From contig PLME01000019.1 in NCBI GenBank assembly GCA_003142375.1, forward strand, positions 88,709 to 152,708: a DNA stretch of 64,000 nucleotides, in the 5' to 3' direction. Positions within the stretch are counted from its first letter, which is position 1. Each line of letters starts with the position of its first letter. Both the position numbers and the translations under genes were made by a program. The stretch is from Dehalococcoidia bacterium. GTDB taxonomy: Bacteria > Chloroflexota > Dehalococcoidia > GIF9 > UBA5629. The notes beneath the pieces are model-generated. The model did no database searches. It was not told the origin of the DNA and saw nothing but the letters and a program-made list of their open reading frames with translations. Positions 29,717 to 39,529 of this stretch are shown here, piece after piece.

Positions 29717-30985
29717 CTACCATATGCTTTCGCTGCCTTCCAGCAACTGGACCTTCACCTTTTCGCCCGCCCTGACCAGCGGGCAGTCCTCCGGGACGAT
29801 GGCCAGTCCGTTGGCTGCCGACATCGATGTAAGTATCCCCGAACCCTGTGGACCCGTCAATGAAGCGTGCCAGCCTTCCCGGTCCCTGGTCAGGCGAACA
29901 CGCGCGAAAATGCGCCGGCCGTCATTATTTTTTATGGGCTGATCGAGTGTGGCTGTAATAGTCGGCCTGGCGAAGTCGTCTTTTCCCATCATTTTCAGGA
30001 TGGCAGGCCTGGCAAACTGCTCGAACGTTATCATCGAGCTTACCGGGTTGCCGGGCAGCCCGAGGTGAGGTACTTCTCTCATCACTTTGCCTTTTTGTTT
30101 TCTGATCTGGCCGAAAGCCAGCGGCTTACCGGGTTTCATGCGCACGGTCCAGAAGTCGATCTGGCCCATCTGCGACAGCACGTCTTTAACGATGTCATAG
30201 TCTCCCATCGAAACGCCGCCCGAGGTAATCAGCATATCAGCATCAGCCCCATGGCTGATTTGAGCTTTCAACGGGCGTATCGAGTCGCGGGCGATATCCA
30301 GCAATTTAGGTATGCCGCCGCACTTTAAAACACTGGCGGCGATAGCATAGGAATTGCTGTCATAGATCTTGCCCGGCGACAAGGGTTGATTGACTTTACA
30401 TAATTCATCTCCTGTGGAAAGGATAGACACGATGGGACGGCGTATGACCCTAGCTCGCGATTTACCCAGCGAAGCCAGCACGCCTATTTCCGCCGGCCTG
30501 AGCAAGGTCCCTCTCTTCAGGACGATTGTGCCGCTTTGAATGTCCTCTCCCCTGGAGCGGATATTCTGTCCTTTCTCCGCAGCTACGAAAATACCGATTT
30601 TGGCGCGGCGTTTACTATCATCTTTATGTTCGAGCTCGTCGCTATCTTCGAACCTCACTACCGCGTCGGCGCCGCCGGGCCGGGGTGCGCCCGTCATAAT
30701 GCGCATGGCCGTGCCTTCCGCTACATTTTTAGTGGAGACATGGCCTGCGGCTACCTCATCTATAACATCCAGATATACCGGCCGCCCTTTAGCAGCGCCG
30801 CCTATATCCTTTGACCTTACGGCGTAGCCGTCCATGGCTGCATTATCAAGGGGAGGTATATCGAATCCCGCATAAACATCCTCGTCAAGCACCTGGTCCA
30901 GGCATTCGAGGATGGGCTTCTCCTCCGGCTCCAGCCTGCTCACGGCGGCCAATATCTTTTCCAGGGCTTCTTCAACTGAAATCAT
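29717..30985 (-). CDS. moeA: Molybdopterin molybdenumtransferase MoeA
   Basis: IPPLDNAAMDGYAVRSKDI...RIMTGAPRPGGADAVVRFED...SGGVSMGDYDIVKDVL...LPGNPVSSMITFE. Confidence 0.96.
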   Translation of the reverse strand: MISVEEALEKILAAVSRLEPEEKPILECLDQVLDEDVYAGFDIPPLDNAAMDGYAVRSKDIGGAAKGRPVYLDVIDEVAAGHVSTKNVAEGTAMRIMTGAPRPGGADAVVRFEDSDELEHKDDSKRRAKIGIFVAAEKGQNIRSRGEDIQSGTIVLKRGTLLRPAEIGVLASLGKSRARVIRRPIVSILSTGDELCKVNQPLSPGKIYDSNSYAIAASVLKCGGIPKLLDIARDSIRPLKAQISHGADADMLITSGGVSMGDYDIVKDVLSQMGQIDFWTVRMKPGKPLAFGQIRKQKGKVMREVPHLGLPGNPVSSMITFEQFARPAILKMMGKDDFARPTITATLDQPIKNNDGRRIFARVRLTRDREGWHASLTGPQGSGILTSMSAANGLAIVPEDCPLVRAGEKVKVQLLEGSESIW

Positions 30986-31141
30986 AGGGAATTCACACGT
31001 ACGAACTGGTAAGTATTATGTTGTCAGCCATTATAAATGTCAAGAGAAAACAAATCTGTAAATATATTACAATGTTAGGCGGCACAGCCGCGCCAGCCCA
31101 TTTACTGTGCCATCGCCAATGATCGGAGGTAGCCAGTCATA

Positions 31142-31360
31142 ATGATAAATATATTGGAGAGCCCTATGCAGGGCATCATAAACAGCGTATACGTAAAGGT
31201 GGGTGACGAAGTGAAGGAGGGCGACCTCCTTTGCCTGCTGGAGGCCATGAAAATGCTGACACCCCTGGAATCTCCCGTGAACGGCAAGATCGCCGCCGTC
31301 CACGTGGCGGAAAAACAGCCGGTGGCCCGCGGCGAAAAGCTAATAGAGATCGAATATTAA
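31142..31360 (+). CDS. Stand-alone biotinyl/lipoyl-binding domain protein (BCCP-like)
   Basis: VYVKVGDEVKEGDLLCLLEAMKMLTPLESPVNGKI: EAMKM biotinylation motif, 72 aa. Confidence 0.92.
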   Translation: MINILESPMQGIINSVYVKVGDEVKEGDLLCLLEAMKMLTPLESPVNGKIAAVHVAEKQPVARGEKLIEIEY

Positions 31361-31377
31361 TTCAGGTTATCAAAGGC

Positions 31378-32991
31378 TTAAGCTGACTGCTGCTTCTCCA
31401 TTTTGCGCAGCTCTGCCCTTAATAGTTTCCCCAACAGGTTCTTGGGAAGGGCATCGACTAGCTGGACGGCCTTGGGGACCTTAAATGTGGGGAGCTTTTG
31501 CCGGCAGAAGGCGATTATCTCTTCACTATTGACCGTCTCGTCTTTTTTGATAACGCAGAAGGCCTTTATTTCCTCGCCGTAAACCTTATCGGGGATGCCG
31601 ATCACACCCACATCCAGAATTTGGGGCATTTGTAACAGGACTTCTTCGACTTCACGCGGCGATACATTCTCGCCGCCTCTGATGATGATATCCTTCTTGC
31701 GGTCCGTAATGTAGAAGTAGCCTTCGTCGTCCATATAACCCACGTCTCCAGTGTGCATCCAGCCGTTGCGCAGAGCCGCTTCAGTTTCCCCGGGCAGGTT
31801 CCAGTATCCCTTCATAATAGTGGGGCCTTTAATGACCAGCTCACCTATTTTGCCGGGAGCAAGCTCATGGTCCTCATCATCGAAAACTGTCATGGTGTCC
31901 ACTTTGATCATGCATTTACCGATGGAACCGTATTTGGGAGGGACGCTTGGCAAATTTCCGCAGGTAGTGGCCCCGGTCTCGGTCATGCCCCATCCTTCGA
32001 GGATATCCGTCCCGGTTTTTTCTCTCCACAGCTTGCCGACGTCGGGAGGCAGGGGAGCTGCACCGCACGAGCATTCGCGCAGGGAGCTTAAATCGTATTT
32101 ATCGAAATCGGGCTGGCTCAGCATCATGATGTACATGGCAGGAACACCGGCGAAATTGGTAACCCGGAATTCCTGTATTAGCTTTAAGGCCTGCTCGGGA
32201 TTGAACCATTTCATGATGATGCCACGGCCCGCAATCATAGTGCCCATAAGCGAAACTGCCAGGCCGTAGGAGTGCGAGAGCGGCAGCACGAAGAGGCCGA
32301 GGATATTGCGGTCCGACCCTGTCACCCTCTGGCGCACGTCCGTCACTTGGTGCGTACGGGCATTCGTATACTGCATGCTGGTCTCCAGGGTAGCGCTCAA
32401 ATAGCGCGAAACGAATTCAGTATAACCCAGCGCAGTCATATACAGGCTGAAATGCGTGTGCATCACGCCTTTGTTGGGGCCGGTGGTGCCGGCCGTGTGA
32501 ATCAGGGCTGCCAGGTCATCATTATCCGTCTGCTCCATTTGGAGTTCTTCAGACTTGTCCGGCACCAGTTTGTCATAGCCGATGGTGCCCGGTATATCGT
32601 TCTTTTCCGTAACGATAACGTGTTTCAGATCGGGGGCCTCTTTTTGCGCTGCCTGTATCCAGGGGATGTATTCAGGACTGGTAATTACGGCTTTGGCACC
32701 GCAATTTTTGAAGATATATGCTGACTGGTCCGGCCTGAGCAGGGGATTCATTGGAACAGCCACGGCCCCAATCTTGTAAATAGCTGGAAACGACCATAGA
32801 ACAACCGGGTTGTTGGGCATTTGAATGACTACGCGGTCGCCTTTTTGAATCCCCAGTGACTTTAAGGCATTTCCTAGCCGGTTGGACTCGACATGCATCT
32901 CTACATTGTTATACCATCTCCCCTCATAATAGATGCTGTCATATTTACCGAACTTCTGGATGTTATCTTCGCCAAGGCTGCCCAGATTCAT
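31378..32991 (-). CDS. AMP-forming acyl-CoA synthetase / fatty-acid CoA ligase
   Basis: IHTAGTTGPNKGVMHTH; GWGMTETGATT; YFYITDRKKDIIIRGGENVSPREVEEVL; C-terminal LPKNLLGKLLRAELRK. Confidence 0.94.
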   Translation of the reverse strand: MNLGSLGEDNIQKFGKYDSIYYEGRWYNNVEMHVESNRLGNALKSLGIQKGDRVVIQMPNNPVVLWSFPAIYKIGAVAVPMNPLLRPDQSAYIFKNCGAKAVITSPEYIPWIQAAQKEAPDLKHVIVTEKNDIPGTIGYDKLVPDKSEELQMEQTDNDDLAALIHTAGTTGPNKGVMHTHFSLYMTALGYTEFVSRYLSATLETSMQYTNARTHQVTDVRQRVTGSDRNILGLFVLPLSHSYGLAVSLMGTMIAGRGIIMKWFNPEQALKLIQEFRVTNFAGVPAMYIMMLSQPDFDKYDLSSLRECSCGAAPLPPDVGKLWREKTGTDILEGWGMTETGATTCGNLPSVPPKYGSIGKCMIKVDTMTVFDDEDHELAPGKIGELVIKGPTIMKGYWNLPGETEAALRNGWMHTGDVGYMDDEGYFYITDRKKDIIIRGGENVSPREVEEVLLQMPQILDVGVIGIPDKVYGEEIKAFCVIKKDETVNSEEIIAFCRQKLPTFKVPKAVQLVDALPKNLLGKLLRAELRKMEKQQSA

Positions 32992-33129
32992 ATCAACCTC
33001 CCTGCCAAATATATTTGTGGTTTCGAGCCATTATAACAAAATATCGGGGGCATATTAATAATCCGTTACCTAGATGGAGACTTCGCACCCATGTTCGCGG
33101 TAAAAACTGCATCCGCCCGGTCCATTGCT

Positions 33130-34260
33130 TTAGAACTGTATAGGATTGGGGAGTTGAAAGCATTTCCAGTAGGGCCGAAGGTTGCTTTTGATCTCCGCTT
33201 CAACCAGCTTGGTCTCGGCATAAGCCGGGTCCTTGTGGAATTTCCTGGTGACCGGTTCGGGTTCCTCCACCTCTATGTTCCACCCGGCCAGCCCGGCTAT
33301 GAGGGCCAGCCAGGCGTAGGGCAGGACCCCCTTATTGTAGCCCGAGGCGATCAAATCCAGCTCTCTGCCCTGGCAGACTTGATCGGCTAGATGCCTGACC
33401 CTCTCTCCGATCATGTGGAAGCCGCGAACAGGCAGGCCGAGATCGGTGAGGCCGTCGTCGGGATGGGGATCGGACCCGCCGTTGCGGATAATCATCTGAG
33501 GTTTAAACTCCCGGACTAGCGGCTCAACGATTTCGCAAAATACTCTGTAATACGAATCATAGCCGGCATTGGGAGGCATGGGTATATTGACTTTGAAACC
33601 CTTACCTTTGCCGTCCCCGATATCTTTGGCAAAGCCGGTGCCCGGGTAAAGTGTGCGCGGGTCCTGGTGAAGGTCGATCAAAAGCACATGGGGGTCATCG
33701 TAAAAATAATCGTAAGTTCCGTTAGCTGCATGTGCATCGGTGTCCAGGATCAAGACGCGTTCCAGCTTGTAATTATTGATGAGGTACCTGGCTGCGAAAG
33801 CCACATCGTTGTATATGCAGAATCCTTCGCCGAAGTTAGTCTTGGCGTGATGCATGCCTCCGCCGATGGAAACGGCCTTTTGATAGGTGCCTTTCTGTAC
33901 CAGGTCGCATCCGAGCTTGGCCTGGCCTATGATCAGCCTGGCGGCTTCCTCAATATTGCCGGGCGTCTCGAATGGCATATTATCCATGCTCTGATAAAGG
34001 CCGAACTTGATGTGGTCGAGCTGACCGGCATGGGCAGCCTTATAGTAATCATGCGTGAATTGGATGTATTCTTTGCTGCAAATGGTGAGAAGGTCTTCTT
34101 CGGTAGCTGGGTCGGCTTTCACAAAACGGTAATTGTCGTCCTGCGGAACCCTTTCCTTTAAAAATCTGGGGAAGATCTCATAGCGGTCTCCGCGAAAGGG
34201 ATGCCCCGGCCCGAAATCATATTCCAGGAGTTCCTCGCGGTACAGTATTGCAATAGCCAA
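33130..34260 (-). CDS. AcuC-like class I/II histone deacetylase family protein
   Basis: LEYDFGPGHPFRGDRYEIFPRFLKE...GGGMHHAKTNFGEGFCIYNDVAFAARYL...LDTDAHAANGTYDYFYDDP. Confidence 0.92.
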   Translation of the reverse strand: MAIAILYREELLEYDFGPGHPFRGDRYEIFPRFLKERVPQDDNYRFVKADPATEEDLLTICSKEYIQFTHDYYKAAHAGQLDHIKFGLYQSMDNMPFETPGNIEEAARLIIGQAKLGCDLVQKGTYQKAVSIGGGMHHAKTNFGEGFCIYNDVAFAARYLINNYKLERVLILDTDAHAANGTYDYFYDDPHVLLIDLHQDPRTLYPGTGFAKDIGDGKGKGFKVNIPMPPNAGYDSYYRVFCEIVEPLVREFKPQMIIRNGGSDPHPDDGLTDLGLPVRGFHMIGERVRHLADQVCQGRELDLIASGYNKGVLPYAWLALIAGLAGWNIEVEEPEPVTRKFHKDPAYAETKLVEAEIKSNLRPYWKCFQLPNPIQF

Positions 34261-34438
34261 GGTTTCCTCGTTGCCAGTTAAATGAAAATTTGAATATTAA
34301 TGAAATATTACACCTCCGTTCAAAGATAGACAAGGACTATTAAGGCTCCGTTCCGGTTTTCATATCAAACGCTTGTTTTTTGGATACCCGTAAGATAATA
34401 TGAAAACACTGATTTTTACGCGGTTGAGAGGTAAAGCA

Positions 34439-34843
34439 ATGAAAGAGGACAAAAGCAGACTTATCGCCTCACTGGAGATTGTGACCGGTGTGGGTATCTT
34501 GCTGTTCTGGATCGCGTTCTTCACGGTCGGAACAGCCCCTGAAAACGCCGGCCCCGCCTATTTTGCGTATGAATATAACTTCGTTGCGGCGGATATACTG
34601 GTGATAATCTTGCTGATAGTGGCTGGCATACTGCTGATGAAAGGCAGGAGGCTGGGGATAGTTTTATCCCTGGCAGCCGCCGGCGCGCTCATCTACCTGG
34701 GTCTGGTGGATATGGCCTACAACTTGCGCAACGGTGTTTACCTGGCTTCAAGTGTCGACCTGGTGGTCAATGCCGCCATCAACCTGTGGTGCGTCGGGTT
34801 CGGCATTGCGGTCATAATTATCAGCCGAAAATTCGATTATTAG
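34439..34843 (+). CDS. Hypothetical membrane protein
   Basis: MKEDKSRLIASLEIVTGVGILLFWIAFFTVG...; four predicted hydrophobic segments. Confidence 0.65.
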   Translation: MKEDKSRLIASLEIVTGVGILLFWIAFFTVGTAPENAGPAYFAYEYNFVAADILVIILLIVAGILLMKGRRLGIVLSLAAAGALIYLGLVDMAYNLRNGVYLASSVDLVVNAAINLWCVGFGIAVIIISRKFDY

Positions 34844-34977
34844 CGATTTTACGGTCATTTCCCCGTATCTATGGTTGCAACAGGGTTGCACGTCAATTTA
34901 AATAGGATTTTAAGTCTGCCTGCACCCATGTTGCATAACCATAAAAACCTGACTGATGATTGAGGTGCCGGCGAAAA

Positions 34978-35565
34978 TCAGTCTATGCTGTCCTTGGTGC
35001 TGGGGATGCTGTCCGGGATGCGCGGATCGATGCGCGTGGCCGAATCAAGTGCCCGCGCCAGCGCCTTGAAGAGCGCTTCAGCCTTGTGGTGATCGTTGGT
35101 GCCCCGCATAACCTGCGCGTGAATATTGATCCTTGCTTCAGAAGCAAAGGATACGAAGAAGTGGTTGATGAGGTCGGAGTGCATCTCGCTGATAAATGCC
35201 TCTTTGATCGAGTCTTCGATTACCGCTTGCCCGCGGCCGCTGATATCCAGTGCCACCATGGCCAGGGCGTCATCCATGGGCACGATGGCATGGGCCATCC
35301 TCTGGATACCCTGCTTATCGCCCAGCGCCTGGCTGAAGGCTCTGCCCAGCGTTATGGCTACATCTTCAACTACGTGATGCTGGTCGGCGCCGTTGGCTGA
35401 AATCTTAAGATCGAAAATGCCATGCTGCGCCAGCTGGCACAGCATGTGGTCGAAGAAACGGATGCCAGTAGTGACCTCGTATTTGCTGCCGCCGTCGAGA
35501 TTGATCTCTACCTTGATCGATGTCTCCTTGGTGCGGCGCGTTACCGTGGCTTTTCGTTCGGCCAT
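34978..35565 (-). CDS. hisB: Imidazoleglycerol-phosphate dehydratase HisB
   Basis: FFDHMLCQLAQHGIFDLKISANGADQHHVVEDVAITLGRA. Confidence 0.97.
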   Translation of the reverse strand: MAERKATVTRRTKETSIKVEINLDGGSKYEVTTGIRFFDHMLCQLAQHGIFDLKISANGADQHHVVEDVAITLGRAFSQALGDKQGIQRMAHAIVPMDDALAMVALDISGRGQAVIEDSIKEAFISEMHSDLINHFFVSFASEARINIHAQVMRGTNDHHKAEALFKALARALDSATRIDPRIPDSIPSTKDSID

Positions 35566-35602
35566 TTTCAACCTCTTATATCTAAATTCAAGGCCAAGGG
35601 TA

Positions 35603-36694
35603 TCACATATCCTTCAGTGCGGCAATGATCCTGGGAGTGTCTTCCGGCTTGCCCACGCTGATGCGGATGTAATCTTTTAATTCGGGCGTTTCGAAGTAGC
35701 GTATGAAGATGCCCTTTTTCTGCATGCCCAGGTAAACAGTTTTGGCGCTGCGGTCCCTCACGGCGCACAGTATAAAATTGGCCGCGGACGGATAGGGTTT
35801 CAACCATTTGATTTTGCTTAGAGCCTGATAGAGCCGGTCCCGTTCCTTAACCATGGCTTTCACCGTGCTCTGCAAGTAGTCGACGTCCTTCAACGATTCA
35901 AGAATGGCTACATGTGCCGCCAGGTTTATGTTATAGGGTTGTTTTATTTTGAGCAGATACGGGACTATATTAGTGGGGCAGATACCGTAACCGGCGCGCA
36001 ACCCCGCTATGCCCGCCCATTTGCTGAAGGTGCGAAGCACTATCAGGTTGGCATAGCGCGGCACCATTTTTATCAGTGATTTGCCGCTGAATTCAACGTA
36101 GGCCTCGTCCACAACCGTGATCAGGTTCATGGCCAGCAGCTCTTTTATTTCAGCTTCGTCTGCCTGGTTTCCGGTTGGGTTATTGGGCGACGCGATGAAA
36201 ATAAGCTTGGTTTTTTTGTCCGCTACCTTCTTAATTGCGGGTATATCCAGAGAGAAGTCTTTTCTGCGTGGAACTTTTACAACCTTGCCTCCGGCGATCT
36301 CCGTGCAAAACGGGTACATACCGAAAGTCGGCGGGCAGTTAATGACCTTCTCCCCCGGCTGGATGAACAGCCGCAGGATGATATCTATCAGGTCGTCGCT
36401 GCCTGCGCCCGCCACGATAGATCCGGCTTTCATGCCGGTATATTTGGCCAGCGCCCTTCGGACCTCACGCTGGTCGGGATCGGGATAGCGGTTGTACTCC
36501 CTGTATTTCGCCAGGGCCTTCTGGACTCGAGGCGAGCATCCGTAGGGGTTCTCATTGCCGTCCAGTTTAAGGGTCTGGCGGGCAGACACTTCCGATCGCT
36601 GCGTCAGCACCTCAGCCGGGTCCACCGGGGTGTAGGCCCCCATGGCCTTCAGGCCGCTGCGAATCATGTTTTCAACTTCTTTCTTATTTAGCAT
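35603..36694 (-). CDS. hisC: Histidinol-phosphate aminotransferase HisC
   Basis: KLDGNENPYGCSPRVQKAL...ASPNNPTGNQ...VDEAYVEFSGKS...RTFSKWAGIAGLRAGYG. Confidence 0.96.
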   Translation of the reverse strand: MLNKKEVENMIRSGLKAMGAYTPVDPAEVLTQRSEVSARQTLKLDGNENPYGCSPRVQKALAKYREYNRYPDPDQREVRRALAKYTGMKAGSIVAGAGSDDLIDIILRLFIQPGEKVINCPPTFGMYPFCTEIAGGKVVKVPRRKDFSLDIPAIKKVADKKTKLIFIASPNNPTGNQADEAEIKELLAMNLITVVDEAYVEFSGKSLIKMVPRYANLIVLRTFSKWAGIAGLRAGYGICPTNIVPYLLKIKQPYNINLAAHVAILESLKDVDYLQSTVKAMVKERDRLYQALSKIKWLKPYPSAANFILCAVRDRSAKTVYLGMQKKGIFIRYFETPELKDYIRISVGKPEDTPRIIAALKDM

Positions 36695-37985
36695 TTCGTT
36701 TCTTCTTATTTAATCTGATCTTGATAGCATTGGCGTGTCCCGTCAAACCTTCGTTTTCTGCCAACAGCAAGGCTGGCGGTCCCAGCTTTTCAAATTCAGT
36801 ATCATTCAGCGCTATAACACTGCTGATTTTGAGGAAATCCTGCACGACCAGGGGCGAGCTGAAACGGGCGCTGCCACCGGTGGGCAGAGCATGGCTGGGA
36901 CCAGCCACATAGTCGCCCAGAACAACCGGAGAATACTGCCCGGCGCAGATACAACCCGCATTCTTCAGCCGATTCAGGTATTTCGCCGGGTCTTTAATCA
37001 TCAGGGACAAATGTTCCGGGGCGTATATGTTGGCCAGTTCGACCGCCTCGCCCAGGGTTTTTACTATCACTACTTTGCCGTTGGCATTGAGGGCCCTGGC
37101 GGCAATGGCGTTGCGTTTTAACTTCGCCAGTTGTTTCTTGATCTCAGCCTGCACCCGGGTTGCCAGCAATTCCGAATTGGTGATGAACACGGAGCTGGCC
37201 ATGGAGTCATGTTCCGACTGCGCTATCAGGTCGGCCGCACAGAACGAGGGGTCAGCCGAGCTGTCCGCAATAACCACAACTTCGCTGGGCCCCTGGAGCG
37301 CGTCGATATCCACTACTCCGTATACCAGCTTTTTAGCTGTCATAACATATATATTGCCGGGGCCGCATATCTTGTCCACGCGTGGAACGGTTTTGGTACC
37401 GAAGGCCAGCGCGGCCACGGCCTGTGCGCCCCCTATTTTAAAAATCCTGTCCACGCCGGCGATATCGGCTGCCGCCAGCGTATTGGCTGGCACTTTGCCG
37501 TCCTTGCCGCAGGGAGTCACCATGATGATCTCACGCACTCCCGCCACCCGCGCTGGTATGGCCGTCATCAACACGGTCGAAGGGTAGGCTGCTGTGCCGC
37601 CCGGCACGTAGATTCCTACACGGTCCAGCGGAATTATCCGCTGCCCGAGGCCGTCCTTGAAGAAACCTTTGCCGTATTTCTGCATACAGGACCTGTGGAA
37701 TTTGCTTATACGGTCTGCCGCAAAGCCGAGCGCGTTCAAGAGATAAGGGTCAACCCCCTCCAATCTGGCGGTTGCCCTCTCCCGAGCGGTCACTTCCAGC
37801 GATTTCAACGTGGCTCCGTCGAAGCGTAACGTATATGCCAGGAGTGCTTTATCGCCCTCCTTCTTTACCTTTTCAATAATCTCTCTAACGGAGGCTTCAG
37901 TTCTGCTATCTTCAATGGTCATTTCGTAGGGAAGCGAGCGGTCCAGCAGCTTCCTGGCCTGTTCAAAACCTTTGATTGTTTTCAT
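36684..37985 (-). CDS. hisD: Histidinol dehydrogenase HisD
   Basis: YVPGGTAAYPSTVLMTAIPARVAGV...GPGNIYVMTAKKLVYG...AEHLSLMIKD...GPSHALPTGGSARFSS. Confidence 0.97.
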   Translation of the reverse strand: MKTIKGFEQARKLLDRSLPYEMTIEDSRTEASVREIIEKVKKEGDKALLAYTLRFDGATLKSLEVTARERATARLEGVDPYLLNALGFAADRISKFHRSCMQKYGKGFFKDGLGQRIIPLDRVGIYVPGGTAAYPSTVLMTAIPARVAGVREIIMVTPCGKDGKVPANTLAAADIAGVDRIFKIGGAQAVAALAFGTKTVPRVDKICGPGNIYVMTAKKLVYGVVDIDALQGPSEVVVIADSSADPSFCAADLIAQSEHDSMASSVFITNSELLATRVQAEIKKQLAKLKRNAIAARALNANGKVVIVKTLGEAVELANIYAPEHLSLMIKDPAKYLNRLKNAGCICAGQYSPVVLGDYVAGPSHALPTGGSARFSSPLVVQDFLKISSVIALNDTEFEKLGPPALLLAENEGLTGHANAIKIRLNKKKRNAK

Positions 37986-39529
37986 CTTGTTCCCGCTGCC
38001 TCCCGGAAGATATTTACCAGCCTGGCAATTTTAGCCTTCTTGCCGGCCTGAGCAAGGCTCTGCTTATTGCCGATAAGGCAGGCTGTCGACTCGAAAAGCG
38101 TATCTATTATCTTGAGCTTGTGCCTGGCAAGCGTCTGACCCGTCTCGGTATTCTCGATAAGCATGTCCGCATCCTCGGGTAGGTAGACTTCCGTCGCTCC
38201 CCAGGTAGGTATAACGCGGTAGCGCGCCACGTGTTTGTCACGCAGGTATTTATCCGCGATGTTGACATACTCGGTAGCTATGCGCAAAGGTGTCATTTTA
38301 CCCTTTTCAATTATCCTCTTGAGGCCTTCTATGGAATCGGCAGGCACGTCTTCGCAGACAACCGCCACGACTTTGACCCAGCCGAAGCCGAGGTTAACCA
38401 GTTCCGCAACCGGGCTAGAGGGAAATTGATAGAGATGGTCGACCAGCCAATCGCGTCCCGTTATGGCCAGGTCGAAATTGCCGTTGGCTACCTGCTGCGG
38501 CATATCCTGCGGACGTACGACTTTAAAGTTGACCCAGTCGAGGTCGCAGGAAGGCCGGCGGAGCAGGTTGTCTGCGGAGTAGCCTTTCATATTGACCCCG
38601 GTTTTTCCCAGGAAAGCGGCGGTGTGTACCTGCTGGTGGCCGTCGGCCAGGGCCAGCCAGATGCTGTCCTTTTTGGCCTTAAAATCAATATCGTTGGGTA
38701 TATCCGATTTAACCGCTTCACGCTGTTGCCAGAGTTTTGTCTTCAGCTTGAAGCCCGAAGTCAAGCGCTTTAACAGGTCGCTGAAGTTTCCTTTCTGCAG
38801 GCTGTCGCTGTTGGCTATGATGCAGGCGTTGCTGTCGCACAGCTTGCTTACAGGGGTCAGGTTCATTGATCGCAGGACCTTTTCATCACCGGCCCGCAGG
38901 ACAGCCAGTTCGGCATTCTCCGGCGGGTAGGCCTCGGCCGAGCCCCACAGCGGGTAAATGCGAAACTTTTTAAGCCTCATTTTATAGGCGGCTGCTTCGG
39001 CCAGAGCGGGATACTCGGTTACAATGCGCCACATAACACCGCTTTTTGAAAGGTCTTTGCGTGAGATCCCGGAGCTGGTCGAACCGGCCAGGAAGATGCC
39101 CGCCTCTTCAAAGCCCAGGTCGGCAATTTTAAAGACCCGGCTAGCGGGGTATCTGGCCTGAAGTTCCTGCAGCCAGTCAGAAGTGCAGATGCCGAAGTCG
39201 TAGTTTCCGATGGCTACCTGAACCGGGATATCCCTTTCATTGAGCATCTTGGCCGACAGCGACGGCATGGTTTTGGAATACATGCGGTATATGCGCGTGT
39301 TCGAGTTGTAGGCGTCGAATCCAAGACCGATCGCATCCAGGAGTTCGGCAGTGCGGGCCAGCATCCTGCCCTTCGGCAGGGCCAGCCTGGTTATAGCTCC
39401 CGCTCTATTTGCCAACTTTCCCGAAGCCCCCGATGAAATTGATGACATCATTTGCCGATTTGACCTTCTTTTGAACACCTTTGCTCTGGTCTTCGATAAC
39501 GAAGGCACCGGGTTTGTCCTGTACCGCAA
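37982..39529 (-). CDS. hisG: ATP phosphoribosyltransferase HisG, tandem fusion of two HisG-like domains
   Basis: Domain 1: ITRLALPKGRMLARTAELLDAIGLGFDAYNSNTRIYR...; domain 2: NFDLAITGRDWLVDHLYQFP...ATEVYLPEDADMLIENTETGQTLARHKLKIIDTLFESTACLIGN. The true start is probably downstream of 39529 (e.g. TTG at 39415) because the ORF overlaps hisZ. Confidence 0.85.
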   Translation of the reverse strand: MRYRTNPVPSLSKTRAKVFKRRSNRQMMSSISSGASGKLANRAGAITRLALPKGRMLARTAELLDAIGLGFDAYNSNTRIYRMYSKTMPSLSAKMLNERDIPVQVAIGNYDFGICTSDWLQELQARYPASRVFKIADLGFEEAGIFLAGSTSSGISRKDLSKSGVMWRIVTEYPALAEAAAYKMRLKKFRIYPLWGSAEAYPPENAELAVLRAGDEKVLRSMNLTPVSKLCDSNACIIANSDSLQKGNFSDLLKRLTSGFKLKTKLWQQREAVKSDIPNDIDFKAKKDSIWLALADGHQQVHTAAFLGKTGVNMKGYSADNLLRRPSCDLDWVNFKVVRPQDMPQQVANGNFDLAITGRDWLVDHLYQFPSSPVAELVNLGFGWVKVVAVVCEDVPADSIEGLKRIIEKGKMTPLRIATEYVNIADKYLRDKHVARYRVIPTWGATEVYLPEDADMLIENTETGQTLARHKLKIIDTLFESTACLIGNKQSLAQAGKKAKIARLVNIFREAAGTR

